DNA from: Branchiostoma floridae
Taxonomy: Eukaryota; Chordata; Leptocardii; Amphioxiformes; Branchiostomatidae
Direction of reading: 5' to 3'
Length of the DNA stretch: 64,000 bases
Assembly: GCF_000003815.2 (NCBI RefSeq)
Contig: NC_049995.1
Coordinates: forward strand, 10,344,595-10,408,594
Positions within the stretch are counted from its first letter, which is position 1. Each line of letters opens with the position of its first letter. Shown here one piece after another: positions 45,301 to 58,060 of the stretch. The notes below the pieces were generated by a model that was given only the letters and a program-made list of their open reading frames with translations, made no database searches and had not been told where the DNA came from. A program made the position numbers and the translations under genes.

Positions 45301-48300
45301 AGAAAAGCCAAAAACAACTCACTCTCTTATTAAGGTTGACAGTACACGACTGTAATAATCACGTTAACAGCTGGTATAGAAAGTGCATCATAAGACCATC
45401 ACCCTATCCAAAGGGGTTTATAGGAAGCAATTATCCTATAACTTCCTTGTCCACTCAAAATGATTTGTACATTGTACGCACCCGATGGCCACGAGTGCTT
45501 TCCCAGCAAACGCCTCCTTGTAGAACCTCATGGATGAAGGGATGGTGCCTGTTACCCAGTACATCATCACACTGGTCAGCAGCTCATCCTGGGGAGGAGA
45601 ACAGAATATCGGTCAAGGTATCCTGGGGAGGAGTACAGAAGATGAAGATTACACTGGGATCCCGGGAAGGAGAGCAGGATATTGATCAGGGTATCTTGGG
45701 GAGGAGAACAAACAGATAAAGTTTTGATATACCAGGAAGGGGAACTGGAAATTGATCAGAATACCATGGGAAGGAAAATTTACAGATGAAGTTTACACTG
45801 GGAAGGCCTCAGAACTGAATATTGATCAGAATACCTCTGAAGGAGAACACAAAGATAAAGGTTACACTGGGAAAGAGAGCAGTTGCTGAAAGAATCCTGG
45901 GAATAGACTTTTAAGGTCAGTGCAAAGATGACAACTTGGATGGAGAAAGGAATACTAATTAGGCAATATCTGGAGAAGATTCTTCAAGTAGCTTTTTTCA
46001 TTTTCCTTAAAGCTTGACTTGTATCTCTTTGTACAGTACTTATTAATCAATAGAAACTCCTTCAATGGGCCTTAGTACACTGACACTAGACCTAGACCCT
46101 ACTCTTTCATTCCATGAGTGTGACAAAACAAGAAAGCTGGCCGGTGCGTATTTTGGAAAAAGCCTGGATGTTAAACAAAATCACACGAAAAAAGAGTTTT
46201 TAAACATCGAATTACTAAATTGTTTTTTCTTCTATTAAAAAAAACACTTACATGAGATTTGTCTAACAAAAAAAAAAAAATTTTAGCAAGTGGGGTTCAA
46301 ACCCACGATCTACGGCTGGAGAAGCAAATTGCTCCAATAGGTACCGTGCTGTAGACCGCTCGGCCACGCTGGCTTGATACGCAATAGGGCGTATAGAAGG
46401 GCTATTAGAAGGGTTTGGTTAAATTGACCGATCCATGCATCCATGCATGCATCCATGCAAACCAAAGGGTTGAAAGAACCGCTTCTCCCGTCTCATAGCC
46501 GGTGCTATGCACCGGCAAAAATCACTTTTTAACCCCATACCTTGGTGTAATATTTCTCCAGCCCTCCATCAGCCAAGTCCCTGTTTGCTGGGTTTGTCCA
46601 AGTGGAGAATTTCTCTAGAATGTAGGCGGCCAAACCCACAGGGGAGTCATTCAGGGCAAAACCTAAAACAAAAGTACAAATTGCATTACAATTATGTCAA
46701 TGACATTAAACTGTTTTTAGCAAAGGCAATGACAGCCAAGTTTGACAAGTAAGGAAGACTTTACATGATTGAGTACAAGCATGCCAAGAATAATTTTCCA
46801 ATGAGGTGTTGTGACTGTTATGTTTTACATGCAGTCATAGCCCGCCTCACTAATTCAAATGAATTATTTGTTGAAGCGTTATTGGTCATTTGGATCCTGT
46901 GTTGCTTGTAACTTGTTCTTCAGTAGTATTTGAAAGTTGGATATTCCATACCTACAGTGTCCGGCTTTGATGCCTGTAGGTGGAAATAACCAGACTCCTG
47001 TAGTGTGTCCAGAAGCTTTTTACTTACAGGATACAGCTAAAAAGGAAAAAAAAATAGACACAAATTCATTAAGTATTTGACGGACAAATTAAAGTTACAA
47101 GACATGCCCAACGGTGGCCACATGACAAAATTCTGTTCTCTATTGGCCGAATCACTAATTGCGATTGACAGCTGGAATGGTCCATTCTTGTTAACACTAT
47201 ATATCGACCTTTTTTGTACCAGTATTAAGAATAATCTTGTACATGTACTGTTCTACGTTATACCATCTTTAATACAATATAATGATTCTAAAACACACCC
47301 TTTTGTAGTCCGCTTCTGTTAGTCCAGCCAATGAGGGAGCCACACTGCCCAGCATCATATAGAAGGCATACGCACCGCCCATTTCTATGGTCGGCATGTT
47401 CGTATGGAGTCCCTTAATAACACTACAAAGCAAAAAGAACAGTGTTAGATGTTAAAAGTACCTATGACAAAAAGAGGAATTTGATTTCAATTGATTGGTA
47501 CAAAAACACTTACATTATTTTAATGACAAATGTTTTTTTTTTAGAATAAACAATTTGAAATTTAATTGACCAGAAAAACAATTTGATTCCAGACTCTAGG
47601 TCAACAACTTAAAAATGCTTTACCAAATCAAGTTCATTTCTTATTGAGTACATAGCAGGGAGTGACAAATATTAGGCGGAAGGCATTAATAGGTCCCGAG
47701 GGATGAGTTAAGTTATACATAATTAGGGTATAATGATACATGATAATATATATTTATGTATAATTATACATAAAGATTTTTTTCCCATTATACACAATTA
47801 TACATAACCCATTTTACTGTTGAACATATCCCTTATTACCATTGGTATTAATACTCATATACTAAAGTTCTTCCAACACAACCCTCATCACTGTTACGAA
47901 CAGAGACGAGGGGGGATACAAACTGAGCCATGTTTAGGACGGCATTCTCACTGATGCAGCGCCACCTACATTGGCTATATATATTAGTAGCAGTGAAAAG
48001 GTCTCATTGATGTATTACTCCGAGTGGGTACCCTAAAAGAGATCCAAGCCAAAAAATGAACGGCTGCACGGATGCATGTTTTTAGCGGTGAGAAATTCCC
48101 TTTTAGCCAGCGGAACTGATCTCAAAAGTTAGATTGGTGAAAGCTTGTTTGTACCTGAAGAAATTAGCAGGTAAAGTTTTGCAGCCGCGCGCTAGGTCGG
48201 AGGTACACAGTCGTGGGTTCTGAGTGGTGCGGTTGTACAATAGCAGCGAAAAAGTGCCTTTTGTGGGGATTGACTAAGCGTAGTTTGTAATTGCTATAAA

Positions 48301-49833
48301 AAAAGTTCCTATGTATAGTTTACATTGGCAATTTTTTCCCACAATAAAGGGTAAATGTGCTCAACATAGAATGAAAAATCTGCTGAAATTTCATGTAGCT
48401 TCATTATAAACGCGCCCATTTTAACCACGAATTATAACATAGAAGTCTATGGGAAGAAGAAACTCATCAATGAGACCAAAAGTAGATCCAGTCATTCTAC
48501 CCTGATGATGGTGCCTGATGGACACCGAAACGTTGGAAGTGAGTACTGTTTGGTTGTGTTATAAGAACTTTACTATACGATTATGAATTCTGGTGAACTG
48601 TTTTGACCTGAATGTACCTTGGCTTCAAGACAGCCATGTTACGTGTGATCATCGCACCCCAGTCTCCTCCCTGTACATAAAACTTCTGAAAACCCAGCCT
48701 TTCCATCAGCTTATGGAACATCTGGGCTGCAGCGATCTGGTCAAAACCTGTACAGAAAAATGAACAAAAAAAATTAATGGTCAATGGTTTGAGCTTCTTC
48801 AGAATGTGTAGGTGAAGGTTAGACATCCTGGTAATAAGATAGGACAAAAAACAGTTAGTGAGTGACTCAAGCAACTGGATATGATTTTGGAAATGGTCAG
48901 ACGCTTTTTAATTAGATGAAAACAATCATTTTCTAATAACTACAGATTATCAGGTGATATCAAGATTTGCGAACGTTTGTAGCTTTCATCACTATGTACA
49001 TGAATTTTCTGAAATAATGAGTCATAGAAAAAAATAATATTAGGAGCAATACAACCTGATGACATCATCCATATGGCCCAAAAATCATAATTAGAATTCT
49101 TTCATGCCCATAATATATCGACATTCGTTACATTCTTTCTTAATCAATTAATGAGAAAACAATGGAAGGTCGAAATGCCAATTTAGCCAGGTAGGAAACC
49201 TTAAATAAGACTTTTTCATTACTCACCCTTTTTATGAGGAATCTCGGAGAAGCCATAACCAGGGATGGAGGGGGCAATGACCTCAAACACATCATCCTCA
49301 CTCCCCCCGTGACTAGTGGGATCTACCAACATCGGGATCATCTTATAAAACTCAAACACCGAACCGGGCCAACCGTGAACGATCAACAGGGGTTTAGCTG
49401 TCTGACCTGGCTTCAGTTTGGGTTTAGCGTGAATGAAGTGTAGATCTATTCCCTCAATGTTTGTCTTATAATGGGACAACGTGTTTAAGTATGCTTCTTG
49501 TTTTCTCCAGTCATACTGAGTTTTCCAATAGGTTACGAGGTCGATCATGTATTCGCGGCGGAAGCCATATTGAAACTGAACGTCTTCGAGAGCATCGAAG
49601 AATCGAGTGTTTGAGAGACGATTTTTGAGATCTGCTAGCGCAGAATCTGACACATTTACAATGATGCCGTACACGTTTTCGTCCTGTTTTGTATCGGGTG
49701 ATGGTTTTGCCCCCCTCCCCCAGTAGTTGTCTTGGAACTCGAGGGGCTCTGGTGGGGTTTTCAAGACTCCAGAGAATAAAACAGCTATCGCCACGGCAAC
49801 TATGACGAAAAAGGTAGTGAGCTTCCAACCCAT
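44512..49833 (-). CDS. EPHX1-like: Microsomal epoxide hydrolase-like gene C
   Basis: Seven coding exons: 49227-49833, 48618-48747, 47299-47422, 46952-47036, 46541-46662, 45482-45588, 44512-44743; 468 residues, TAA stop. An acceptor (ctcctctatag) lies 16 bases above the ATG, so a 5' UTR intron is present. An N-terminal anchor (TTFFVIVAVAIAVLF) precedes the epoxide hydrolase N-terminal region. HGWPGS, VQGGDWGA, ESGYFHLQASKPDTVG, RFYKE, FPHE and TGGHF give the oxyanion hole, nucleophile Asp, both lid tyrosines, Glu and His. There is one extra residue between Glu and His compared with A and B. It is very close to B in exons 1, 2 and 5, so the B/C duplication is younger than the split from A. Predicted ER epoxide hydrolase; substrate unknown. 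Confidence 0.95.
44819..45171. mobile_element. GGTACC-type MITE, copy 3 (best preserved)
   Basis: Starts agggatgggtaccggtacag and ends ctgtaccgatacccagccct, an inverted repeat of about 20 bp. A GGTCC-rich stretch lies inside the left end. It is in the last intron of hydrolase C. Confidence 0.75.
45236..45300. repeat. (CA)n microsatellite
   Basis: CA units with a few variants (ggacac, aaaggc) in the last intron of hydrolase C. Confidence 0.95.
45589..45900. repeat. Minisatellite made of exon-6 3' splice site copies, gene C
   Basis: Begins at the junction ttctcctccccag/gatgag (gene strand) and repeats as tcctggggaggagnacag, then gattacactgggaaggag-type units, about five of 60-66 bp. It is paralogous in position and unit sequence to 34789-35045 but more diverged. 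Confidence 0.85.
46283..46375 (-). pseudogene. tRNA-like sequence, Leu/Ser type, probably a pseudogene or SINE head
   Basis: On the minus strand tggccgagcggtctacagc is a good A box, and gtgggtttgaaccccac gives a perfect T arm, followed by a long T run as a Pol III terminator. A long variable-arm-like hairpin is present. The acceptor ends do not pair well, so a functional tRNA is unlikely. Confidence 0.65.
48858..48905 (-). repeat. Dispersed repeat (ggattctgcctgaaacg family), fragment
   Basis: The reverse complement reads tctgaccatttccaaaatca, tatccagttgcttgagtcac, matching 38960-39000. It lies directly beside a MITE in intron 1 of hydrolase C. Confidence 0.6.
48925..49198 (-). mobile_element. 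TTAA-flanked MITE, copy 2 (one end lost)
   Basis: The right part ttcttaatcaattaatgaga, aaacaatggaaggtcgaaat and gccaatttagccag, then aaacc-TTAA, matches the intact element at 59979-60371, as does the internal cctgatgacatcatc. The outer left terminus is missing. Confidence 0.7.
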
Positions 49834-50584
49834 GGTTCCAGAGAAGTACCTATAGAGGAGAAGAAATTGACGCAGAGTTAAAGAAAATTAATGCATGTCA
49901 AATATTAGTCTGTACATTCTTTTACATCTGGTTGTGGCTGAATGGCGTTAATTCTTTTTATCATTGGAAATATATGCTGCATAGGACTATTACAGTGCTG
50001 TATTACGAATTCACGAATAAATGAATAATTTGCCTTTTGTCAAACTACTTGCACACAAAACTCCTATTATACCATTAGGCTCACCCCTGAGGCATTGCCA
50101 AAAATTATCAGTTAATATTTACTGCAAAAGCTTAGCCTGGAGTCCAGCAATTGGGCAGCGAGTGCAAGGAGCCTGGGTAGAAATTCAATGGTACCCAGGC
50201 TTAAGGTTTAACCGCCATAAATACATAGTATGTATTCATGGCTTTCACAGGCCTGTTAATAATTCACAACCCCACATGGTACACATGTAGCTTTACTTTG
50301 GGCACCCAACTTAAGAGGGCTATGACACTCTTTATATAAAAAGAATCAAAAGATGCTAATAAATTAACATGTATTAAATTAGATTTCCTGTCAGGTGATT
50401 GGTATGCAAAGAATTAGAAATGCCCTCAAAACTTATTACCCCGAAATGGGTGCATACAGGGAAATCTTAAAATGACCCTTGGATTTTGAACCTGAAATTA
50501 AATCAACCCCCTTCTTTAAAATGCCTTCTTTCTTTGATTTTACTATTTTTAGCATTTGGGCATCCATGGATCTTATTATATTGC

Positions 50585-50800
50585 ACGATTCTAAAGTTCA
50601 CACACTGGTTTGACATTCAGGTTTGGTTATAGCTTACCTTAGAAAAAAGAATGGCCAGCAAGATATTAATCCCTAGACTCGAGTAAGATGGAGGTGAGCA
50701 AATATAGTTCGTTAGTTCTACTTTGACCAGGGAACAAATAAACCAAGCAACGTGCCCCACAGGTCATTGACTTTTGACCTTTGCTGCATCAACATGCAAA
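50585..50800 (-). promoter_or_regulatory. Putative 5' UTR exon/promoter of hydrolase C, proximal copy
   Basis: On the minus strand gccattcttttttctaag is followed by a good donor gtaagc at about 50638, and the ATG exon begins after an acceptor. The block (ttcacacactggtttgacat ... tcattgacttttgaccttt) resembles 52360-52570. This is an inference; there are no transcript data. Confidence 0.4.
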
Positions 50801-51609
50801 GAAAAAGTAGGGAATAAAACGTCACAAATTTCACAGCATTCAATATATTTTATATAGTTTAGACAAAGATTAAAACACATAAGAGTATATTTTTCTTGAC
50901 TTTAAGTTAGGGTTTAGTTGAGTGATAAACATTGATGATACTCCAGAAATGTGTTTTGTTGTGCTTGTTTGTTGTTACTGTTACAGTAGTTTTGGGTGTT
51001 TTGGATAAGCCCTCTCACAGAGATCAGAACACATTTGTGGCGGAGCGAGGCTATTGACACACCCAGTGCTAGAAACCACTAAAATGAGGAAATCTTATGA
51101 TTATATTTGACAATCAACACTCTGAAAAATACAAATGGCATCCTGTGTCCATTATCAACCCAAAATACGATCTTTTTCACGTGTTTGCGGCACAATTTTA
51201 AACATCGGAATCTGCTATCATATAGGGTGCTAGTTTTACTGTCACCGCATGTGATCATGGCAGCCATGTTGGATCGGTTAGGAACACGTTTTCAGCTGTG
51301 TTTACCGACGAATTCCTGCCGTATTGGAGAATTTGCTGCCTCAAAACTTATATCACTAAGGAAGCGAAGTTAAAGTTGTTGTTTTACCTCCATTACTTTT
51401 AATGTGAAAGAAATATTCTTCCGAGTCGCTGCCGATAGCGCCGGAACCACACGGCCGAAAATTATGACATGTTTTGTGGTCACTGGTCAGTGTTATTTTT
51501 GGTTTATGATGTTAACAGAAACTTTAAAAGTTGTTTATATATAAAATATTCTTATATCAAATGGATGTTTAAAAAGGGACAAGAAAAACAAAAAAAATAA
51601 AATAAAAAA

Positions 51610-51691
51610 TCTCCGGCGCGTACTCGAACCGGGTCGGAGCTGTTATCATGAATTCCCGGGTCAACGCTTTATCCACTGCGCTACGCCTAAC
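51610..51691 (-). mobile_element. tRNA-derived SINE head or tRNA pseudogene
   Basis: On the minus strand tagcgcagtggataaagcg (A box) and ccggttcgagtacg (B box) have tRNA spacing and are followed by a T-rich tail. Stem pairing is incomplete. Confidence 0.65.
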
Positions 51692-51873
51692 GTACACGTT
51701 AAAGGCTGTATTAACAGGTATCCAAATGTAGGGGATAACTTGAATACGTCCGTTCATTCCAAGATTCAAAGATTCCAATGTCTAATCTTCCGAACAATGT
51801 CTAATTAATTATTGCTTGTGTAAAATATTGCCGGAAAGGCATGTTACAAGCTCTGATTGGCTGACTGGCATCT

Positions 51874-51910
51874 CGGTGTGTCAATAGCCTGTTTGGCTAT
51901 TGGCACACTG
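51874..51910. repeat. Hairpin with 16-bp arms
   Basis: cggtgtgtcaatagcc and ggctattggcacactg pair with two mismatches over a 5-base loop. A related gaggctattgacacaccc lies at about 51048-51065. Confidence 0.7.
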
Positions 51911-52359
51911 AGTGTGTCTAAGCCACAGCGTTTGTGGCGACATGAATTCTAGGGAATATGCTATCCCAAAACTAGTGCTCAGCTTAAGGGGGCCCAAACT
52001 TATGTCACTTCTTCCCGAGCAAGATCAAGCTATCTAACACCTAAAAATCATCATTCGTGATCATAGTCTGTTCAGAACACGAGATAGCATAGCCAGACGT
52101 TCTGCTGCAGTACCAAGGGAAGCCACTAGGGGACCCAAAATCTAATCATTTCCAGCTTTCATCACAAGTATGATACCTTCCACCCCTGAGCCATTCTTGA
52201 GTTATCTTGTTCACAGACAGACAGACACATGACATACACATACTCACACACAATATTTTCATGGATAACACAACATGGTATTGGTAACACAAATAAAGAT
52301 TTTCATGAATATTTTTAACCCAAGGTATTCATGGCTATCATTCATATTCATTGATTCAA

Positions 52360-52910
52360 AGTTCACACACCGGTTTCACAATCAGTAAATGTTAATACTT
52401 ACTTTCAAAACAAGAACGGCCGCCAAGATGTTTATTTGAAGACCGAGACATGCATATATAGGTCGTTCTTCTACTCTACAGACTACAAAATAAATCGAGA
52501 AACGCGCCAAGAAATAGGTCAACACTGGTCATTAACCTTTAACCCCGACAGCATCAAAACAACAAGAAAGGTGAAAGCATAAAATCATACAATTCTACCG
52601 TAATGATTTAAACCACACATATTTATATTTCTATTTATGATATCAATATTTAGCATTGTATGACTCATATAATATTATGTCATGATATCATGGAAAAGAC
52701 CGACGAATTCTCCGAAATCATGTGTCTTTCTTTTCACTTGTTTGCGGTAGCGGAGAGTTTCAATATGGCCGATACGGTCTAGAAAAATTTTGTCCATAGA
52801 AAAAGAAGGTATTTTATGATTGATAAAGTGATCTTTCCGGTGGAAGACATGCCAACTGGTCTGTAATATGAGCAAACTGTTGTTATTTGACAACTTTTGA
52901 GGTAAGTGTC
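52360..52910. promoter_or_regulatory. Putative bidirectional promoter of hydrolase C (distal) and ABHD13
   Basis: On the minus strand gttcttgttttgaaa/gtaagt looks like a first-exon donor for hydrolase C. On the plus strand acaacttttgag/gtaagtg near 52903 looks like a non-coding first-exon donor for ABHD13, whose ATG exon begins after an acceptor at 53869. Both are inferences from splice-site sense and gene orientation. Confidence 0.4.
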
Positions 52911-53529
52911 AAGTGTCAGGTGCTCTAAAATGATGCTTATAGCCCAAATGTTTAGTTTCTGTTTTGCGTTTTAGATTATTTTTATGGGGTAGGATGATTT
53001 GATATAATTTGTATCTCACTCATGAACGCAAATAGCACGCAATATAATGAGCTACATACAGTACCATGGATGCCAGGCTTTTCTCAAGCCATACACAGAC
53101 AGGTCCTCGGCAATTCCATAGCCATAGGGCCAAATTATTTTGCCCCAAAATTATGAAATGTGAGAGGAGGCGCAATTGAGGGAGGGGGGTTTGTAGGTTG
53201 GTTAGAGTACCATGTAAAATTTCCATGGGCATGCGATATCCCTGGAGCTGAGGAGCTGGCCTGTGGAGGTTCTTGAAGCAGTCACAAACCACCGTAAAGG
53301 CGACTATATAGTCACATTAAGTTAACTGTTCAGTAATGGAAATCCTGGTGCCTAGCCTTTACATAAATTATATAGAACTTCATGTGCAAACTCAAAGCCT
53401 CCATTGAAGTTGATCAACACTCCATTTTCTACCTACCACAAAATTAAATCCCTGAAGACTCAAAATGCATTCACATTTTAACAGCGGGGTTCAAATGCCG
53501 CCAAACTGTCCATGCCAAATGGTCTGACC

Positions 53530-53613
53530 TTTTGGCGTAGTGGTTAGCGGTATTGCCATTGGGTTTGTGATCTGGCGGCCTGGGGTTGGCGTGGGTTTGA
53601 ATCCCTGGATCCA
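53530..53613 (+). mobile_element. tRNA-derived SINE head or tRNA pseudogene
   Basis: tggcgtagtggttagcggta is a good A box, and gtgggtttgaatccc a good B box about 55 bases on. No mature tRNA fold is complete. It is about 250 bp upstream of the ABHD13 coding exon. Confidence 0.65.
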
Positions 53614-53917
53614 GGAGACTTATATTCACCCCTTGTGTTTCAACATACAGTATTTGAGGACACTATATGATAGGACATACTAGGTAATTGCAGGACATAT
53701 AAGGTACATGAATTTGCAGGACATATTAGGTAAAGTTTCTCTTCTCCTGTGGCTGCAAACTTTTTCTGCAACAATATCAAATCAAGGGCCAGCAAGAAAA
53801 TTTAGGCAGTCTGATTATTGTTCGTGCAATGCCATAGAATCTCTTTTGATAACGTTGATTCTTTTTCAGATCTGTCCGAGATATTGTTCCAACAACAGTT
53901 GACCCACAGTTGTGTGA

Positions 53918-56900
53918 ATGACCAAGCTAGGAGCTATGAAACATGGACATGGACATGGACACCAATGTGGGTGTGGCAAGCAGAGACTTCCCACTGCAGT
54001 ACCTCACTCAATCCCCAGGAGGAGTGGTTTTGCATTTATCCAGGTGGTGAGCAGGTTTGCCATCGATGTGTTGGTGAGGTGCTGGGCGCTGTGCAGCACG
54101 GGACTGCTGGCAGTGCTGCTCTTCTATTGGCTGTACGGAGGATGGGTGGCCTCCATCGTGGTCTGGATCTCCATATTTGGTAAGTATGAACTCCATATTT
54201 GTAAGTATGAGAGGTGCTTAGAGTTACAATTGTCCACTCCATATTTGGTATGTTTGAGAACTTGGCTCCATATTTGGTATGTGTGAGAAGTCTCCTCCAT
54301 ATTTGGTATGTGTGACAAGTCACCATATTTGGATATGTGTGAGAAGTCTTCATATTTGGAAAGTGTGAGAAATCTCCATATTTGTTAAATCTCCACATTG
54401 AGAAGTTTCCATGTTTGGTAAATGTGAGAATTTTCCATGCAAGTATTTGGTACTGTAAATGCAGGAATTTTCGCGGTGGTTTTATGTTCGCGCTTTTCGT
54501 GGTGGCCGCTTCACCGCGAATTTAAAACCACCCCGAACATTTTTCCATAACAGTAAGAGACTGCAGTGCATGGTGCTACCACGAACTTAAAACCACAGCG
54601 AAAAGTCCTTTTATTTGCTACCGAGGAATTAAATCACCGCGAACTTAAATGCAATTACAGTAGTATATTACAATGTAGCATGCCCCATACATAAATACAG
54701 TTGTACTTCCATATATTCAGGAACTAAAACTCTCTGAACATTTTCCATTTTCTAGGAATCTTCTACAACTACCAAGACTACCTCCTGTACTACCCTGAGG
54801 TGCCCAAATCCTCGCGACTGCTGGTTCAGTCTCCCCAGGGGTGGAACGTACCCTTTGAGAGCCTCTTCATAAAGGCCAGGGATGGGACCAGGCTGCATGC
54901 ACTATTACTCAAACAGCCAGAGGGCCTCGCTGCAACCGCACCCACTGTGCTGTTCCTCCATGGAAATGCCGGGAATATTGGACATAGGTACACAGCTACT
55001 TTTGTGCTTTGAGTGTGTTGTGGATTTGTGGAAAATTCTTCTTGGAAAATGGTAGAAATAAGGCTGTTTATCCTACACAGGCTTTTAACTAGGATTTTAT
55101 TATAAAGGGTCCACATTTCTTAGTGAGTCATGGTAAGTGATAAAGGCACCACTATTGTAGAGGGGTCCGGGGGCATCCACCTTCCATAGTGCAGAGTTTT
55201 TGAGAATTTTAAGTTAAAATAGTGCATTCTGAGGGCAAAATTACTGTCAGAGAGGTCACAGTAGAAGACTGACCACAAATGACCTCATGCCATCCCTGGT
55301 CAATCAGAATTCCATGCTTGTCAGAGGATCTGCTCCCCAGTGTAAGGGTGTCTAGTGCATCCAATTTCTTGTTATTTTTAAGAAAACCTCGTCCAAATGA
55401 CCCCATGACGCATGCCAGGGTATACGTAAAAGCCTGTATACATATGTAAAGATGTGTTTAAGTGAGGTTAAACAAAATATTAGTTTGTAGGACTGGTATA
55501 GACCATGTGAAGGTAAAACATTTTGTTCTTGTATTTGCTTGCAAGTGTTGCCTTTCTAGTTCTTTTTCTATTTAAACCCATCACTTTTGTTCCAGGTTAG
55601 TGAATGCAGTGGCCTTGTATGCAGCAGTATCAGTTAATGTTTTACTGCTGGAGTACAGAGGGTATGGCAAGAGTGATGGCTCACCTTCAGAAACAGGTAT
55701 GATATTTGAAATGATATGATAGTTAAACCTTATCCCTGCTAGTCTTATTACACTATACAGAAGAAGCCAGTTTTGAAATTGCACAACAGATAAATGCACA
55801 CTTCTCTTATTTGCACAAAATTCAAAATCCCAAATCGGTGTGGTCCAGCTGGATGACTTTGCATTGTTGCACCATCCAGATAATTGCACGAAATGCGCTG
55901 GCTAGTATTAGAGTGTGCAATTAAATCATTATGGTTTCTACAGTAACTGTATATCCATTGGCTTCAAGTTTTAGCAACAGGAAAGAGGTTGAAAAAGTTT
56001 GTTACCAAGAAAATAAACAGTCTGTTTTGATTTAAAGAAAGATTGTTTGATTGCTATTTCTAGCCATACATAAAGACATGTCTTTATCAATCACAGTTTT
56101 ATCAAATGAAAGCTAGACAAACAAACTATCTGTATTGGATTTTAAAACTAAAATACTTGAGAGTAAAACTGCAGTTTGTACAAAAGCCACAAGGGGGCCC
56201 AAATATATGAAGTCTTGAAGTTCTATCTTGGACTATCTTCTACATGTACATCCAAGAAAGTAAGCTATAACGGGAGGTACCCCAACACGGTACGCTTTTT
56301 CTTGCGCTCAAACTCATGGCGCTCCATCGCTAGTTGCCTGAGAGTGGTCAAATTTTGATGACTGAATTTTTAACTCATAGATTTGAACAACATACTTGAA
56401 TAAGAAATGCATTCATGTGGTTCATGAACCTTTTGCGCTGCGTGTTAGAAGTGGCAAACACTGAGAGACAATTTCGTGTATGTAACCTTCCAATTTTGTG
56501 CTACGCTGGACAGTGTGCCTAACTCGGTACGCTTTTTTTTATATTTTGCTCTCTTCAGAAGTAAGTGGTAAATTTAAGTACACAGAAAAAAATTAATAGT
56601 ATGATATTTTAGCTTTCTTTTGACAGTAAAATCGTGACTGTATGTACTTCTTGTCTCACATGAGGAAGGCTGTACCTAGAACAATCCAGCTGATGTTTTA
56701 CGGGCAATGGGCTGAATGCACTGATTGTGAATGCCCGACTAAAAAAAAACATTACGAAAAAACGACACCGCCAACATCAACAAAACTCTGTCTGATTATA
56801 TGAAAATATCATCTACATCTCTCTGTCAAGTCTTATTTTCATAGACAGCACGAATCATTTGTTTACAGTCAAATAAATCTTTGGAGCGTTCTCTAGTCTG

Positions 56901-58013
56901 CCACCTTCACGGCCACACTCCCTTGGGAGTACAATGGTGGCAATGTTTATGTCGCTTCCTTTTGGTTGCTTTTCTACTCAACAAACATTTGAAGACCCAT
57001 ATTCATAGTGTTTTATGGAGCTTTATTTATGTGTATCATGGCAGTTGTATGACTGCTTGGATGAGTTTGTATAGTTAGCGACACGAGCCGCCAATACGCA
57101 GAGGCCGGTGACCGCAGTGATTCAGCACTGTCAACATTACTGTTAGAATTCTGCTCTTAAAAAAACATGAAGTAAATATGTTAAAGTATACTTGGAATGC
57201 AAATTAAAGCTGTGTGCATGGGCTTGGTTTATTTACCTTGTAATCAGCATAGTCAGTGGCAACAAACACGGTGTACTTATGGATAATAAGATCAGCAAAA
57301 AATCCGTACCGTCTTACGACGGGGACCGTCTTAGGGCGGCCCCCGTTAGAAATTGTCTTTTACGTTAATTCTCTTTTGTTTTCTCCAATGTTGAATCATA
57401 ATCATTCAATGCTGAAACCCATGATTATCCATACCAGATTGTATCAAGATATTAGAGATTCATGTATGTTAGCCTATATCGTTTAGTCGGTAGAATTTAA
57501 GATTTCTTTTGGATTTCAACTTTTCTGTTGTGTCTCTGAAGCTTCATGTTTTTCGCAGGTTTATATTTAGATGCAGAGGCAGCTGTGGACTTCCTTTACA
57601 GTAGAGCGGACATAAACCAGAGAAAAATCGTGGTCTTCGGCCGCTCTCTCGGAGGCGCCGTGGGAGTCCACCTAGCGACCCATTCCGTCTTCAGGGAGAG
57701 AATATTCGCCGTCATACTAGAGAACACCTTTACCAGCATACCACACATGGCCACTATTATATTTTCTATGAAGAGGATATTGAAATGGGTTCCAGTATGG
57801 ATGTATAAAAATCAGGTAAGAACTTGATGTATATAATGTATACATATCCCATAGCCTTGCTTATCTCTGTCAAAACAGTAGTAGTAGTAACTGTAGTTAC
57901 TGTTACAGTACTAGTAGTAGTTGAATGAGTAGTAGTTGGTAGTAGTTGTAGTAGTAGTAGTAGTAGTTTTAGTAGTAGTAGTTATATTATAGTTGTTTTA
58001 GTAGAAGTGAACT

Positions 58014-58060
<47 letters not shown>

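Larger units (their letters stand above)
49834..53869. other. Divergent intergenic region between hydrolase C and ABHD13
   Basis: Contains duplicated putative first exons and promoters (50585-51350 and 52360-52910) and two tRNA-like elements. No additional protein gene is supported. Confidence 0.5.

Noticed and set aside
46283-46375. Functional tRNA-Leu/Ser gene
   Set aside because: A and B boxes are good but the acceptor stem does not pair, so it is listed as a pseudogene or SINE head.
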